A DNA stretch of 64,000 nt from Cyclobacterium lianum (GCF_900143075.1 NZ_FRCY01000004.1:310001-374000); one strand, 5' to 3'. Counted from the first letter of the stretch, positions 7,178 through 16,291 are shown. Translations and numbers: made by a program. Notes: generated by a model not told the origin, from the sequence alone.

Positions 7178-8494
7178 TTAGTTTTTACTTAATTCAGCAT
7201 TGTCTTTCCTCATTTTCAAAAACCACTTTTCCCCTACGAAAATCAGTAGTAATAAAACTATCGATACAATAATAAGTAGCATATCACTCTGTGCTTTCAT
7301 CCATATAAAGGCGGCCAAAACAACTATGTCAAGCACAATAGTGGTCAAAAGTATTGCTCCGTTTGCCTTGATTTCTTTTCGTAAATGTTTAAAAACACCC
7401 CATTGTATAATGATATCCATGATCAGATAAAAGATTGCTCCCAAAGATGCAATCCTGCTGAGATCAAAAAATATGGTTAAGGTGATGGCGATGACTATGG
7501 TATAAGTCAACATATGCTGTTGCAGGTTACCCGGCATTCCAAAATGCTTATGAGGTATCAGCTTCATTTCGGTAAGCATAGCTGTCATCCTGGAAATAGC
7601 AAATACATTGGCCAAAACACTGGATACGGTAGCAATAATAGCGATCCCAACGGTGAACCATAGGCCATATTTTCCGAAAGCAGGCCTGGCCGCTTCAGCC
7701 AGAGAGTAATCTTTTGCTTCTATTATCTTTGGAACAGAAAGATTGACCGATACCGCAAATGCGACCAGCAGATAGACAATGGTACAGATAATTAGTGATA
7801 TCCATATCGCTCTACCTACATTCTTATGAGGCTTTACAATTTCCTCACCACTATTGGTGATGGTGGTAAATCCTGCATAAGCCAGTATAGCAAGCGCGAG
7901 GGCACCTAAGTAACTCCCTACGGAATAGTCGCCTGAGATTTCTGAAGGGATAGCTTCTCCAAATGAAAAACCAGCAGCCCAAAGTCCTCCAATGGCAAAA
8001 ATGGCTATACCGCCAACCTTGACAATTGCCATGATAAAGGAAACCCTGTCAATGATCTTATTACCAGCAATGTTGATCAAAAAAGTGATGACCAATAAAA
8101 TCACTCCCAGTAAGGGTATCCAGAAATCGTTCTGATTTCCATCAAATAATTGCATGGTATAAGATCCGAATGTCCGTGCTACCAAACTCTGGTTAATGAC
8201 CATGGCGAAAGCCATCAACAGCGCAGCTACAGCCGTTATGATACCTTTACCATAAGCTTTCTTTAAGTACATGGCTATACCTCCGGCAGATGGGTAAGAA
8301 TTTGACATTTTTATGTAGGCATATGCACTAAACCCTGCTATTATTGCTCCGACCAGAAAGGCTATAGGAAACAATGAACCGGATAATTCAGCCACCTGTC
8401 CCAGCAAGGCAAAAATAGCTGCACCAATCATTACCCCGGTTCCCAAAGAGATAGCTCCTGTGAGTGATAGGCTGTTCTTCTTATATTTACCCAC
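7178..8494 (-). CDS. APC-family amino acid/amine permease
   Basis: A 438-residue membrane transporter with about 12 hydrophobic segments. The opening SLTGAISLGTGVMIGAAIFA is the family's first unwound helix region (GxGxxIGAGIF type), and SYPSAGGIAMYLKKAYGKG matches the conserved loop after helix 3. The substrate cannot be told from sequence. It is an unexpected member of a copper island. It is transcribed with the SHOCT protein upstream (3-bp gap), so it may import or export an amino-acid ligand, but that is speculation. Confidence 0.85.
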   Translation of the reverse strand: MGKYKKNSLSLTGAISLGTGVMIGAAIFALLGQVAELSGSLFPIAFLVGAIIAGFSAYAYIKMSNSYPSAGGIAMYLKKAYGKGIITAVAALLMAFAMVINQSLVARTFGSYTMQLFDGNQNDFWIPLLGVILLVITFLINIAGNKIIDRVSFIMAIVKVGGIAIFAIGGLWAAGFSFGEAIPSEISGDYSVGSYLGALALAILAYAGFTTITNSGEEIVKPHKNVGRAIWISLIICTIVYLLVAFAVSVNLSVPKIIEAKDYSLAEAARPAFGKYGLWFTVGIAIIATVSSVLANVFAISRMTAMLTEMKLIPHKHFGMPGNLQQHMLTYTIVIAITLTIFFDLSRIASLGAIFYLIMDIIIQWGVFKHLRKEIKANGAILLTTIVLDIVVLAAFIWMKAQSDMLLIIVSIVLLLLIFVGEKWFLKMRKDNAELSKN

Positions 8495-8497
8495 CGT

Positions 8498-8701
8498 CTA
8501 TTTGGTCTTTTCCAGTTCTGCTTTTCTTTCTTCAAACTCCGCTTTGTCAATTTCTCCTTTGGCATAGCGGTTTTTTAGCGTCTCCATCGCTGAGCTTTTA
8601 CTGGTGGATTGACTGGCTCCTTTTTGAAAGATACCACCTCTACCCAGCGCAACAATCAGAACGATGACGAGTATTACCCCGATAATCCATCCGTACATCA
8701 T
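8498..8701 (-). CDS. SHOCT-domain membrane protein
   Basis: I chose ATG at 8701 (MMYGWIIGVIL) because the longer frame to 8788 adds an atypical leader. The 67-residue product has one transmembrane helix and a C-terminal SHOCT motif (METLKNRYAKGEIDKAEFEE). SHOCT is a short domain found at the ends of many bacterial membrane proteins, thought to mediate oligomerisation. It ends 3 bp before the APC permease gene. Confidence 0.8.
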   Translation of the reverse strand: MMYGWIIGVILVIVLIVALGRGGIFQKGASQSTSKSSAMETLKNRYAKGEIDKAEFEERKAELEKTK

Positions 8702-8801
8702 AATTTGAGTGGTTTTAATTTTAAATAGTGGGAACTCCAGGCAGTTGCGAGGCTTCCCGGCTGCAATTTTTAATCTGGTGGTGATCATACCTGGAATGGT
8801 A

Positions 8802-9041
8802 CTATCGTTCCATTTCTTCGTTCATCTCCATGGAAGTGGTATCGTTCATCATGTGTTCGTCAGACTGCCCGTCCTCATGCATGTGATCATCATTACCTTC
8901 CATCATTTCAGTCTGGTCATCATCCATCATGTCTCCATGATCCTGATTTTCATCTTTTTGTTGCGTAGTGCAAGACAGTGTAAATGAGGTGACAAACAAT
9001 ACGATAAGCATTTTGACAAATTGATTTGTTGAAATTTTCAT
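8802..9041 (-). CDS. Met/His/Asp-rich lipoprotein
   Basis: A 79-residue protein with a lipoprotein signal peptide ending in the lipobox FTLSC (lipidated Cys near residue 24). The mature part is almost only D, E, M, H, Q and N (DHGDMMDDDQTEMMEGNDDH...). Such a composition fits a disordered membrane-anchored copper or silver scavenger. It sits upstream of the SHOCT gene on the same strand. Confidence 0.7.
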   Translation of the reverse strand: MKISTNQFVKMLIVLFVTSFTLSCTTQQKDENQDHGDMMDDDQTEMMEGNDDHMHEDGQSDEHMMNDTTSMEMNEEMER

Positions 9042-9103
9042 AGTTTCTCTGTTTTTGGTTTTTAAATTATTGCATAAAGCTGAGCTTCTTTTGGAAAAAC
9101 ATG

Positions 9104-9859
9104 CTACTGGGCAAGGTATCCTCCGTCAGCTGGTAAATATGCCCCATTGACAAAAGAAGACTTCTCGCTTGCAAGCCAAAGTACAAGCTCACTTATCTCA
9201 TCTGGTTTCCCAAGTCTTCCCTGCGGATGGAGAGCAGTAATTTGCTCCATCTGTTCTTCATCAAGATTATCCTCCAACAGTGGTGTTTTGATAAATCCGG
9301 GGCCAATGGCATTGACTCTGATCCCTTGTTTGGCATATTCCAGTGCGCCATTTTTGGTGAGTCCAACTATCCCATGTTTGGCAGCGACATAGGCACAACT
9401 ACTAGCAAAACCTACCTGCCCAAGGATAGAAGCCATATTTATAATAACACCATCACCATTTTCAAGCATGGCCGGAATCTGGTACTTCATACCATAAAAA
9501 ACACCGGATAAATTAATGGCTATCGTTTCATCCCACGACTCTACACTGTATTCTTCAATCAATGCACTCTCTCCGCCAACACCGGCATTGTTGACGGCAA
9601 TATCCAACCTTCCAAATTCATCCATGGTGGTTTTTACCATCTGAGAAACTTCTTCAGCGCTGGATGTATCCACTTTGACAAAAATCGCTTCTCCCTCGTG
9701 GGACTTCAGCTTTTCTACTACTGTTTTCCCCTGTTTTTCATCAATATCGGCTACTACTATATTTGCCCCGTTTTTGGCAAGAAGTATTGCAGTACTTTTA
9801 CCAATTCCTGATGAAGCTCCTGTGATTATTGCGGTCTTTCCTTTTAATAGTTGTTCCAT
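9104..9859 (-). CDS. Short-chain dehydrogenase/reductase (SDR)
   Basis: A 251-residue classical SDR. It shows the cofactor motif TGASSGIGK near residue 14, the NNAG motif, a catalytic YVAAK preceded by Ser, and a C-terminal VNGAYLPADGG typical of glucose 1-dehydrogenase/FabG-like members. An acidic Asp after beta-2 (VVADIDEKQ) suggests NAD+ preference. The substrate is unknown. Its place in a metal island is unusual. It may repair reactive carbonyls, but nothing in the sequence proves that. Confidence 0.85.
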   Translation of the reverse strand: MEQLLKGKTAIITGASSGIGKSTAILLAKNGANIVVADIDEKQGKTVVEKLKSHEGEAIFVKVDTSSAEEVSQMVKTTMDEFGRLDIAVNNAGVGGESALIEEYSVESWDETIAINLSGVFYGMKYQIPAMLENGDGVIINMASILGQVGFASSCAYVAAKHGIVGLTKNGALEYAKQGIRVNAIGPGFIKTPLLEDNLDEEQMEQITALHPQGRLGKPDEISELVLWLASEKSSFVNGAYLPADGGYLAQ

Positions 9860-9888
9860 TTTTCTGTTTTATTAAATTCAAAATCTCA

Positions 9889-10275
9889 TTAAAGACTTTC
9901 AATCACTGACTTTAGCCTAGACTGAATTTCTTTGGCTATTTCAGACAGCCCCTGATTATCTACCGCCTGCATGGAGGCCACCGGATCCACTGCTGCGACC
10001 TCAATCCCTTCATCAACTTGCTGTACAATTACGTTGCAGGGCAGCATCGCGCCAATCTTATCTTCAGCTAATAATGCTTTATGCGCAAAAGGCGGATTGC
10101 AGGCACCCAGAATCTTGTAAGGCCGAAAATCTTCATCCAGCTTTTTCTTCAGGGTTTCTTTTACATCGATCTCGGTAAGGATTCCGAACCCTTCTTCTTT
10201 CAGGGCGTCCGTTACTTTTCGGATCGCTTCTTCGAAGCTTGCGTCTTTCAATGTTTTTTCGTGATAGTATTTCAT
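9889..10275 (-). CDS. DUF302 protein
   Basis: A 128-residue protein matching the DUF302 family: an N-terminal helix pair, GFGILTEIDVKETLKKK, YKILGACNPPFAHKAL, and MLPCNVIVQQ. DUF302 proteins are small alpha/beta proteins of unknown activity common near metal-stress and redox genes. The conserved Cys residues in GACNPP and LPCNV could bind metal or thiols. It is 30 bp upstream of the SDR gene and probably co-transcribed with it. Confidence 0.85.
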   Translation of the reverse strand: MKYYHEKTLKDASFEEAIRKVTDALKEEGFGILTEIDVKETLKKKLDEDFRPYKILGACNPPFAHKALLAEDKIGAMLPCNVIVQQVDEGIEVAAVDPVASMQAVDNQGLSEIAKEIQSRLKSVIESL

Positions 10276-10431
10276 CTTTCAATTTTTTAGTTTTCTATCC
10301 AATGGGATTGTAGTGATTTAAATCGTAAAATGATGTAACAATTGTTACATAACTGTTTAGCTACTCCCTTAAAACGTTATCTATCGCTTTGAGACGATCA
10401 ATTGCTACCTTCCAACCTTTAGATCAGCTAG

Positions 10432-10998
10432 CTAGTCATTCATGTTTCGTGTTTCTTCATCTAACTTACCTTCAAACTCAGGTAAGGGTCTGTTTTTCTT
10501 TTCCTCTTCTGTCTCCACCACACCATTTTCTCTGATGTCGTTGATCAACCATTGCATTTCCATAATTTCCCTGCGTTGGGCTTTAATAATTTCGTCAGCG
10601 AGTTTCCTTACCCGTACATCCTTTATTTGAGCACGCTCACTTGTCAAAATAGCAATTGAATGATGTGGAATCATTCCTTCCATGTAGTCAACACCCGTGA
10701 CGGTGACCTGACTTCTCACCAATCCTATACCACCGGCAATCAATACGATACCCAAGCCGATGATTGCTATGTTTGCCCCTCGCTTTTTATACATATTCAG
10801 CATAAACAGGAGCATTATGATGATCATGGAACCGGCCATGATCAGGGTCATGAAGAACCTGGTTTCGCTATACCAGAAATGATCAATAATCTGGTAAGAA
10901 TGGGTGTACATTAAAAAGAACATTGCCACCATAGCGGTTGCAATCATTGCGAAAAATTTACCGTAATTGTTGCCGTTTTTGTGTTGGTTTTCCATCAT
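10432..10998 (-). CDS. DUF305 membrane-anchored protein
   Basis: I take ATG at 10998 (MMENQHKNG) because the longer frame uses TTG and overlaps the oxidase gene. The 188-residue protein has three hydrophobic segments followed by a DUF305 domain with MEGMIPHHSIAILTSERA and a helix ending in RREIMEMQWL. DUF305 members are ferritin-like helical proteins frequent in copper-resistance clusters, with paired His in HH and Met-rich sites. It follows the multicopper oxidase gene on the same strand, 44 bp after its stop. Confidence 0.85.
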   Translation of the reverse strand: MMENQHKNGNNYGKFFAMIATAMVAMFFLMYTHSYQIIDHFWYSETRFFMTLIMAGSMIIIMLLFMLNMYKKRGANIAIIGLGIVLIAGGIGLVRSQVTVTGVDYMEGMIPHHSIAILTSERAQIKDVRVRKLADEIIKAQRREIMEMQWLINDIRENGVVETEEEKKNRPLPEFEGKLDEETRNMND

Positions 10999-11042
10999 TT
11001 TGAAGTTTTTATAATTTAATTGTTTTAAAATTGATAGGTTGG

Positions 11043-13364
11043 TCAAAATCTTATTGAGAGCCCTCCTCCGGCACCAAAGCGATTATCATAGCTGCCCATT
11101 AGTGAGAAATTTCTAGACAGAAAATATTCTACGCCTGCAGACCATGTTGTTTCTCCTTTGTAGTCAATCGGCTCATTGGTACCTTCTTCCGTCAAAGTAT
11201 TTACCCAGCCGAAATCGGCCTGATATTCATAATTACCAAAAATGGCTGTACGTGGAAAAATCATGATCTCCCGGCTTAATCGGATTTCAGGCCTTAATTT
11301 ATTATCCATCCTTACATCCAGGTTGAACATATAAGGTGTAAAGAACCGAATACCCGCAATAGCGGTTGCTGAAATTTCATCCAGGCTATTCTTTGTTTCA
11401 TTTTCCAGGTTCACCCCGGCAAATACCCGGAAGTAATCATATAAATATCGTTCATAGGTAAATTCAGCCTCCATGTTTTCATTGTAACCAACCTCGGCAT
11501 TCAGGTTGAATTGGTTTCTTATATTGGAGGATACGAGGTTCAGCTCAGTCATGTGTGAAGCGACATCAGCCATCCCCCAGTTATAAAAGCGGTTGCCTTC
11601 TTTAAATAAGATTTTGGCCGGGTATTTTGCCAAACGTGGATCGCGCTTTGTATCGTAGCTCACTGCCCTGGCCATACCACCAATCATGTGATAAAGCACA
11701 TGGCAGTGCAAAAACCAATCACTATCTTCAATAGCGTCAAATTCAATTACCGTTTTCTGCATGGGAGGCACATTTACAGTGTGTTTTAAGGGCGAGTATT
11801 CACCATGCTTGTTGATAACCCTAAAAAAATGACCATGAAAGTGCATAGGGTGATGCATCATCGTCAGGTTATTGAAAGTGATTCGCACTTTTTCCCCTTT
11901 TGAAATCTTGATCATGTCCGCCTCAGACAGAGGGACACCGTTCATGCTCCAAATGTACCGCCACATGTTACCTGTCAGGTTGAGCAATATGTCTCTTACG
12001 GGTTTGTCCTCATCTATGACGGTACTAGAAGGGGCTTTTAAATAATCATAATTATATTCGGAGAACATATTCATACCCTCCATTTGATCTTCGGCTGCAG
12101 CTTTGTCCATGTTCATGCCATTTGCATGTCCCGTTTGGGAATGATCCATTCCTTCCATATGAGAACCCATTTTCTCTTCACCTTTCTTCATATTATGGTT
12201 CATCTCCATATGCTTCATTCCCTCCATATTCATTTCATCATTCATCTGCATTCCCCAGTTTTTCATTAATTCATGAGGTTCCTCTTCAGCAGGATTAAAT
12301 TTCATAGCGGGAGCGCCCATACGCATGTCCATCTGTGCCATTTGTTTCATCATTCCAATTTTGTCTGGTCTTTGAACCTCAGGTGCTCCAATGACCTCAC
12401 CCTTTCCTAAGAAAGCTGAAGTATATCCGGATCCATCCTGAGCAGTAGCCCTGAATTCGATTTTTCCTGTTTGGGGAATAGTGACGATAAAATCATATGT
12501 TTCTGCTATACCGATGAATGTTTTATTATGCCTTACAGGTACTACATTCAATCCATCGGCAGCTACCAAAAGCGGGTCTTCCCCTCCAAACGTCATCCAG
12601 AATTGCGAGGAAGCTGCACCATTGATAATTCGTAAACGCACTTTATCTCCCGGCTCAAATTGAGGGTATTCCTGCACTTCCTCTCCGTTGTTAAGAAAGG
12701 CGGGATAATAGATGTCGGCAATGTCAGCACTTTCCATTCTCTGTCTCCAGAAATTTAACTGGGCACCAAAGGCTCCCCGTGCTATGACCCGATTGAGTGG
12801 TGTTGCAGTTCCTTTTTTAATGTTGTACCACTCATTACCACGCTTGAGGTTTCTCAGGACATTCATTGGCTTTTGATTGGTCCAGTCAGAAAGCACCATC
12901 ACAAGTTCTTTATCATATTCTAAAGTTTCACCTTCTTTAGGCTCAATGACAATGGAACCGTACACTCCACTTTGCTCTTGCAGCATGGTGTGTGAGTGAT
13001 ACCAATAAGTACCTGATTGTATCAATGGAAATTCATATTTCTGAATTTCTCCAGGGTGTATAGGCGGTGTAGTCAGGTAAGGTACTCCATCATAAAAATT
13101 AGGTAGTAATAGACCATGCCAGTGAACAGAAGTTTCTTCCTCCATTTCATTTTTTACATAAATTACAGCATAGTCTCCTTCCTTAAACCTGATTGTGGGT
13201 CCTGGAATGCCTCCATTTACAGTCATACCCATCACTTCTTTACCTGCTTTGTTAACCATCTCTTGTCTTATAGTAAGATTATAAACCGTGGTATCCTTTT
13301 GGGCTAGCGCTGGGAGGTTTCCTAGTAAAAGTATGAGTGTGGTAGTTAGTATATTTATTTTCAT
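11043..13364 (-). CDS. CopA-type multicopper oxidase fused to CopB-like barrel
   Basis: A 773-residue protein with a Sec signal peptide (LILLLGNLPALAQK). Residues to about 590 are a laccase-like oxidase with SVHWHGLLLP, TYWYHSHTML, HHPMHFHGHFFRV and DWFLHCHVLYHMIGGMAR. A His/Met-rich insert (NMEGMKHMEMNHNMKKGEEK onward) resembles CopA of Pseudomonas. From about residue 615 the chain changes to alternating beta strands ending in GGGLSIRF, which resembles the outer-membrane copper protein CopB. The fusion would tie a copper oxidase to the outer membrane. Two copies of the candidate regulator motif lie upstream, 99-118 bp and 422-441 bp before the start codon. Confidence 0.9.
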   Translation of the reverse strand: MKINILTTTLILLLGNLPALAQKDTTVYNLTIRQEMVNKAGKEVMGMTVNGGIPGPTIRFKEGDYAVIYVKNEMEEETSVHWHGLLLPNFYDGVPYLTTPPIHPGEIQKYEFPLIQSGTYWYHSHTMLQEQSGVYGSIVIEPKEGETLEYDKELVMVLSDWTNQKPMNVLRNLKRGNEWYNIKKGTATPLNRVIARGAFGAQLNFWRQRMESADIADIYYPAFLNNGEEVQEYPQFEPGDKVRLRIINGAASSQFWMTFGGEDPLLVAADGLNVVPVRHNKTFIGIAETYDFIVTIPQTGKIEFRATAQDGSGYTSAFLGKGEVIGAPEVQRPDKIGMMKQMAQMDMRMGAPAMKFNPAEEEPHELMKNWGMQMNDEMNMEGMKHMEMNHNMKKGEEKMGSHMEGMDHSQTGHANGMNMDKAAAEDQMEGMNMFSEYNYDYLKAPSSTVIDEDKPVRDILLNLTGNMWRYIWSMNGVPLSEADMIKISKGEKVRITFNNLTMMHHPMHFHGHFFRVINKHGEYSPLKHTVNVPPMQKTVIEFDAIEDSDWFLHCHVLYHMIGGMARAVSYDTKRDPRLAKYPAKILFKEGNRFYNWGMADVASHMTELNLVSSNIRNQFNLNAEVGYNENMEAEFTYERYLYDYFRVFAGVNLENETKNSLDEISATAIAGIRFFTPYMFNLDVRMDNKLRPEIRLSREIMIFPRTAIFGNYEYQADFGWVNTLTEEGTNEPIDYKGETTWSAGVEYFLSRNFSLMGSYDNRFGAGGGLSIRF

Positions 13365-13462
13365 AATTATTCTTATGGTTTAATCCTATTGGTTACTGCT
13401 TTTCATGTACCATAGTTTGACGATCAATTAACCAACCTCGATCAACTTTTAGTTATGATACT

Positions 13463-13482
13463 TCACTTTAGATGTATGATAT
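13463..13482 (-). promoter_or_regulatory. Candidate HMA-AraC operator, copy 2
   Basis: TCACTTTAGATGTATGATAT (plus strand) shares the AGATGTAT core with the copies at 2875 and 13786. It lies 99-118 bp upstream of the CopA-CopB start codon, a usual distance for an AraC-type activator site. Confidence 0.45.
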
Positions 13483-13785
13483 TTTGTCTTTCTAAGGTTA
13501 TTATGGAAGTTTTAAAGCTTTGGCTCTATACGGGTAGGCTAGCTTAAAATATCCTGCCAGTAATGAGAGTAATGAGATAACCGACTTAATCAACGAATAG
13601 ACCGTAATTTTATAGGTTTTTAAACCTGAGAATTTTGAAAAGTGTATCAGTGTTTACACATCAAATCAGTTGAAGTGTATCTATTTTTACCCACCAAAGT
13701 GCCAGGTGAGCTAGAAACAAAAATTCCTTTCAATGTATTAAATGCTGATTTTCAGTTTTTTACAAAACATAATTGAACCCAGGGT

Positions 13786-13805
13786 CTACTTCAGATGTAT
13801 AAAAT
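13786..13805 (-). promoter_or_regulatory. Candidate HMA-AraC operator, copy 3
   Basis: CTACTTCAGATGTATAAAAT (plus strand) matches the other two copies over the core and lies 25 bp past the stop of the HMA-AraC gene at 13831-14400, in the region upstream of the CopA-CopB gene. Confidence 0.4.
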
Positions 13806-13830
13806 GATTTCTTTTTTATATAAAATCCTG

Positions 13831-14400
13831 TCATAGATCATCGAGAAATCCCCTATCAATCCGTATTCTTTTTTTATAATCGGATATGGACAATCCGGTA
13901 ATTCGTCTGAATTGATTTGATAAATAGTGTACACTGCTGTAGCCTAACTGTAGTGCTATTTCACTCACATTAAGCTGAGCATAATCGAGCAATTCCTTCA
14001 CCTTTTCAACCCGCAAGAGTATGTAGTATTTTTCCAGTGTATGGCCTGTTTGTTTGGAAAAGATTTTGCTTATGTAATTGTAGTTCTTGCCTATTTTTGA
14101 AGAAATGAAATCCGAAAGTTTTTTGGCCTCTTTCCCTTCCTGTTCTATATGTTTCAAATATGCCAACACGGCCGTTTTTACTTCTTCAGCCAGTATACTG
14201 TCTGCTTCAAATATCAATTCAAAGCCAAATTCTTTCAGTTTATCATCTACTATTGGAAGGGTGATCCCTTGGGGTAAAACAACCTGGGCATAGCCTAGTT
14301 TCACATCCTTTATATCCACACCCAGCGCTTTGAGTTCATTTTCAACAACCAGTATACATCTGGGGCAAACCATATTTTTTATATGTAGCGTAGTGGTCAT
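13831..14400 (-). CDS. HMA-AraC metal-responsive regulator (two-domain form)
   Basis: A 189-residue paralogue of the regulator at 472-1335. It has an HMA-like domain with CPRC (Cys12, Cys15 in KNMVCPRC) followed by an AraC DNA-binding domain (NVSEIALQLGYSSVHYLSNQ, FRRITGLSISDYKKR). It stops at the end of the HTH and lacks the third domain. There is no signal peptide. It is adjacent to the CopA-CopB oxidase and to a PepSY protein, all on one strand. Inference: it senses cytosolic copper through its CxxC and drives the oxidase promoter. Confidence 0.85.
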   Translation of the reverse strand: MTTTLHIKNMVCPRCILVVENELKALGVDIKDVKLGYAQVVLPQGITLPIVDDKLKEFGFELIFEADSILAEEVKTAVLAYLKHIEQEGKEAKKLSDFISSKIGKNYNYISKIFSKQTGHTLEKYYILLRVEKVKELLDYAQLNVSEIALQLGYSSVHYLSNQFRRITGLSISDYKKRIRIDRGFLDDL

Positions 14401-14417
14401 TTTGCTGAGGCTTTAGG

Positions 14418-15122
14418 TTAATTACTAGGAAATTTTTTGATCTTTCGCACGGTAGGCGAAGAAATGTAAAACAGCACGAACCCTGAAAGGACGGTCAATA
14501 ATCCAAAAGCGGAAAACGCCCTGAGAAGCCAGTTATTAAAATCATCCCGGCTCTCGTAATCCATGGTGTGCGTCATCCATAAAAAATCAAACCAACGCCA
14601 ATCTCTATGTCGCACACGTTGAAAGCTGCCGTCTTTCGCAGATACGTAAGCGGTCAGTTTTTGCGAGCCTTCATATCCAATGGCCCAGGCAGGCAGTGGC
14701 CTTCCTCTGTATTCATGATGATCGTCCACTTCTGTAATATATTGTATGTCCCTGACCTTGTATGGATCAGCAACATGATCATCCGCGATGGCTATGGCTT
14801 CTTCTTTTGATATTTTATGTTTGACACTTCCTGTTTTAGCCTCAATGAGCGTACTATCGTTAACCCAAAAATAAGGATCATCATTGATGAATTTCAACAC
14901 CAACGTACTAACATTTAAGGTCGAATCAATTTGATCCATTCCTGCTAAGCCCAATGTAGTCTGATGGGGAGTTTCTTCTAAAAAATGATCACCATGGATA
15001 TCGTCAATGTCAGTCCAGCTAAAGTATAATCCGCTAATTGTCCAGAATAAAAACTGAATACCAATAATTATCCCCAGATAACGGTGTGTTTTACGTATAT
15101 AATAATTCCTGTTTTTTCGCAT
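14418..15122 (-). CDS. PepSY-type membrane protein
   Basis: A 234-residue protein with an N-terminal helix after RKTHRYLGIIIGIQFLFW, a periplasmic PepSY-like region (KISKEEAIAIADDHVADPYK, AWAIGYEGSQKLTAYVSAKD) and a C-terminal helix after FNNWLLRAFSAFGLL. This layout is that of PepSY-associated reductase or iron-uptake membrane proteins. WMTHTMDYESRDDFNN may bind heme or metal through its His. It lies 18 bp upstream of the regulator gene, so they are probably co-transcribed. Confidence 0.75.
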   Translation of the reverse strand: MRKNRNYYIRKTHRYLGIIIGIQFLFWTISGLYFSWTDIDDIHGDHFLEETPHQTTLGLAGMDQIDSTLNVSTLVLKFINDDPYFWVNDSTLIEAKTGSVKHKISKEEAIAIADDHVADPYKVRDIQYITEVDDHHEYRGRPLPAWAIGYEGSQKLTAYVSAKDGSFQRVRHRDWRWFDFLWMTHTMDYESRDDFNNWLLRAFSAFGLLTVLSGFVLFYISSPTVRKIKKFPSN

Positions 15123-15220
15123 TAACCAATAGATTAAAGGCTTATATGCTACCGTATGCCAATCACATACTGGTGCACAATACCACTTGATTTAAAATCA
15201 CAAATGAAGAAATTGAGATA

Positions 15221-15232
15221 AGGGTGCACCCT
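15221..15232. promoter_or_regulatory. Perfect 12-bp palindrome
   Basis: AGGGTGCACCCT is self-complementary and lies between the HYC-like gene at 15265-15750 and the PepSY gene, about 100 bp upstream of the PepSY start. It may be an operator for the PepSY-regulator unit, without further support. Confidence 0.3.
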
Positions 15233-15264
15233 ACCTCAAACAATGTAGAAGTGTGAAATGAAGG

Positions 15265-15750
15265 CTAATTGAGAAAAGACTGAATAAAGATTCTGATGTC
15301 AATATTTTTTAGAGGAGGAGACTTAAATCGTGCCCATTTTATCCAGCTATTGGTGTTTACTAAGTAGGTCGCATAGGAGATGATTGACTCATTCCTTACA
15401 AATAATTTTACCTCGCTATGACCAACATCGGATGCGCTAATTTTAACAGCTTTTTTATTCAGGTAAATTTGAGATATTGTATCGCAACATTTTTGGGATG
15501 GACAACAGCCTTTATCCTCTGAATCATTTTTGTTGGTCTTGTGATGACCCTCGTGTTCGTTGGTATGCTGCTCGGCTGAATGCGATTCACCGTGATGTTC
15601 ATTCTCTTGAGCATCGGCTTTCTGAGGGCAAGTTACTTCCTTAATACAGAAACAACTCCCCATACCGCAGGCGATATGCACGACACCACTACTTGCGAAA
15701 AGTACCAATACCGCGATAACGAAGCTTTTATTTCTTACAAAATGAAGCAT
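15265..15750 (-). CDS. Cys/His-rich secreted small protein, HYC_CC_PP-like C-tail
   Basis: I use ATG at 15750 (MLHFVRNKSFVIAVLVLF) because the longer frame overlaps the upstream gene. The 161-residue product has a signal peptide, a Cys cluster (ACGMGSCFCIKEVTCP), a His/Glu-rich stretch (ENEHHGESHSAEQHTNEHEG) and GCCPSQKCCD. It ends with SPPLKNIDIRIFIQSFLN, nearly the same tail as the protein at 1568-2041. The composition points to extracytoplasmic metal binding. Function unknown. Confidence 0.65.
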   Translation of the reverse strand: MLHFVRNKSFVIAVLVLFASSGVVHIACGMGSCFCIKEVTCPQKADAQENEHHGESHSAEQHTNEHEGHHKTNKNDSEDKGCCPSQKCCDTISQIYLNKKAVKISASDVGHSEVKLFVRNESIISYATYLVNTNSWIKWARFKSPPLKNIDIRIFIQSFLN

Positions 15751-15805
15751 ATAGCTGAAATCTGTAAATAAATATAACAATAATGCCGATATGTGGAAAG
15801 CATAA

Positions 15806-16201
15806 TTATTGCTTATCCAAATAGGCGTTATAGTTTCCCTCGGAAGCAAAATAGAATACCGCTGCCTTCTGACCGGGTTTGAAAACTATAAATGCATCCG
15901 CTTTGTTTACTTTCTCTCCTGAGTAAGGGTCTGTAGCGTACCGCACATTGTCAGTATTCTCTTTTATTTTGCTTACGCACATTTGGCAGCATCCATAGTA
16001 GGTTTTGCCATCCGCTTCAACTGGTATTTGTTCTATTCCCATGAATGCATCGTTTACCATACACACCAATTCGTTAGGGATTTGTTCCTCTTCACTGATA
16101 TCAACCGGTATTTTGCTGAATGTATCCGAAAACGCCCAATAGAGGCCTGCAATAACTACTGCCCCAAATATTGAAAGGATAATTATTGATTGTCTGTCCA
16201 T
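15806..16201 (-). CDS. TRASH-like metal-binding protein with N-terminal anchor
   Basis: A 131-residue protein with one N-terminal transmembrane helix (IIILSIFGAVVIAGLYWAFS) and a periplasmic domain with VCMVNDAFMG and YYGCCQMCVSKIKEN, then DPYSGEKVNKADAF. The spaced Cys pattern resembles TRASH/YHS-like metal-binding modules found in copper and mercury chaperones. Being next to the Cus efflux genes, it may hand copper to the efflux adaptor. That is inference. Confidence 0.65.
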   Translation of the reverse strand: MDRQSIIILSIFGAVVIAGLYWAFSDTFSKIPVDISEEEQIPNELVCMVNDAFMGIEQIPVEADGKTYYGCCQMCVSKIKENTDNVRYATDPYSGEKVNKADAFIVFKPGQKAAVFYFASEGNYNAYLDKQ

Positions 16202-16291
16202 AATTAAAATGATTTATGGTACCTGTGGGAATACAGTGATCATCATCCGATTTGATGAAATTACTGCAAGCTTTCCCACAGGATTTGAGTT

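Larger units (their letters stand above)
13365..13830. other. Long intergenic region before the CopA-CopB gene
   Basis: This 466-bp AT-rich gap separates the oxidase from the second HMA-AraC gene. I find no convincing ORF. It contains two copies of the AGATGTAT motif about 320 bp apart, which fits a regulated promoter, possibly with looping. I see nothing else definite. Confidence 0.5.
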
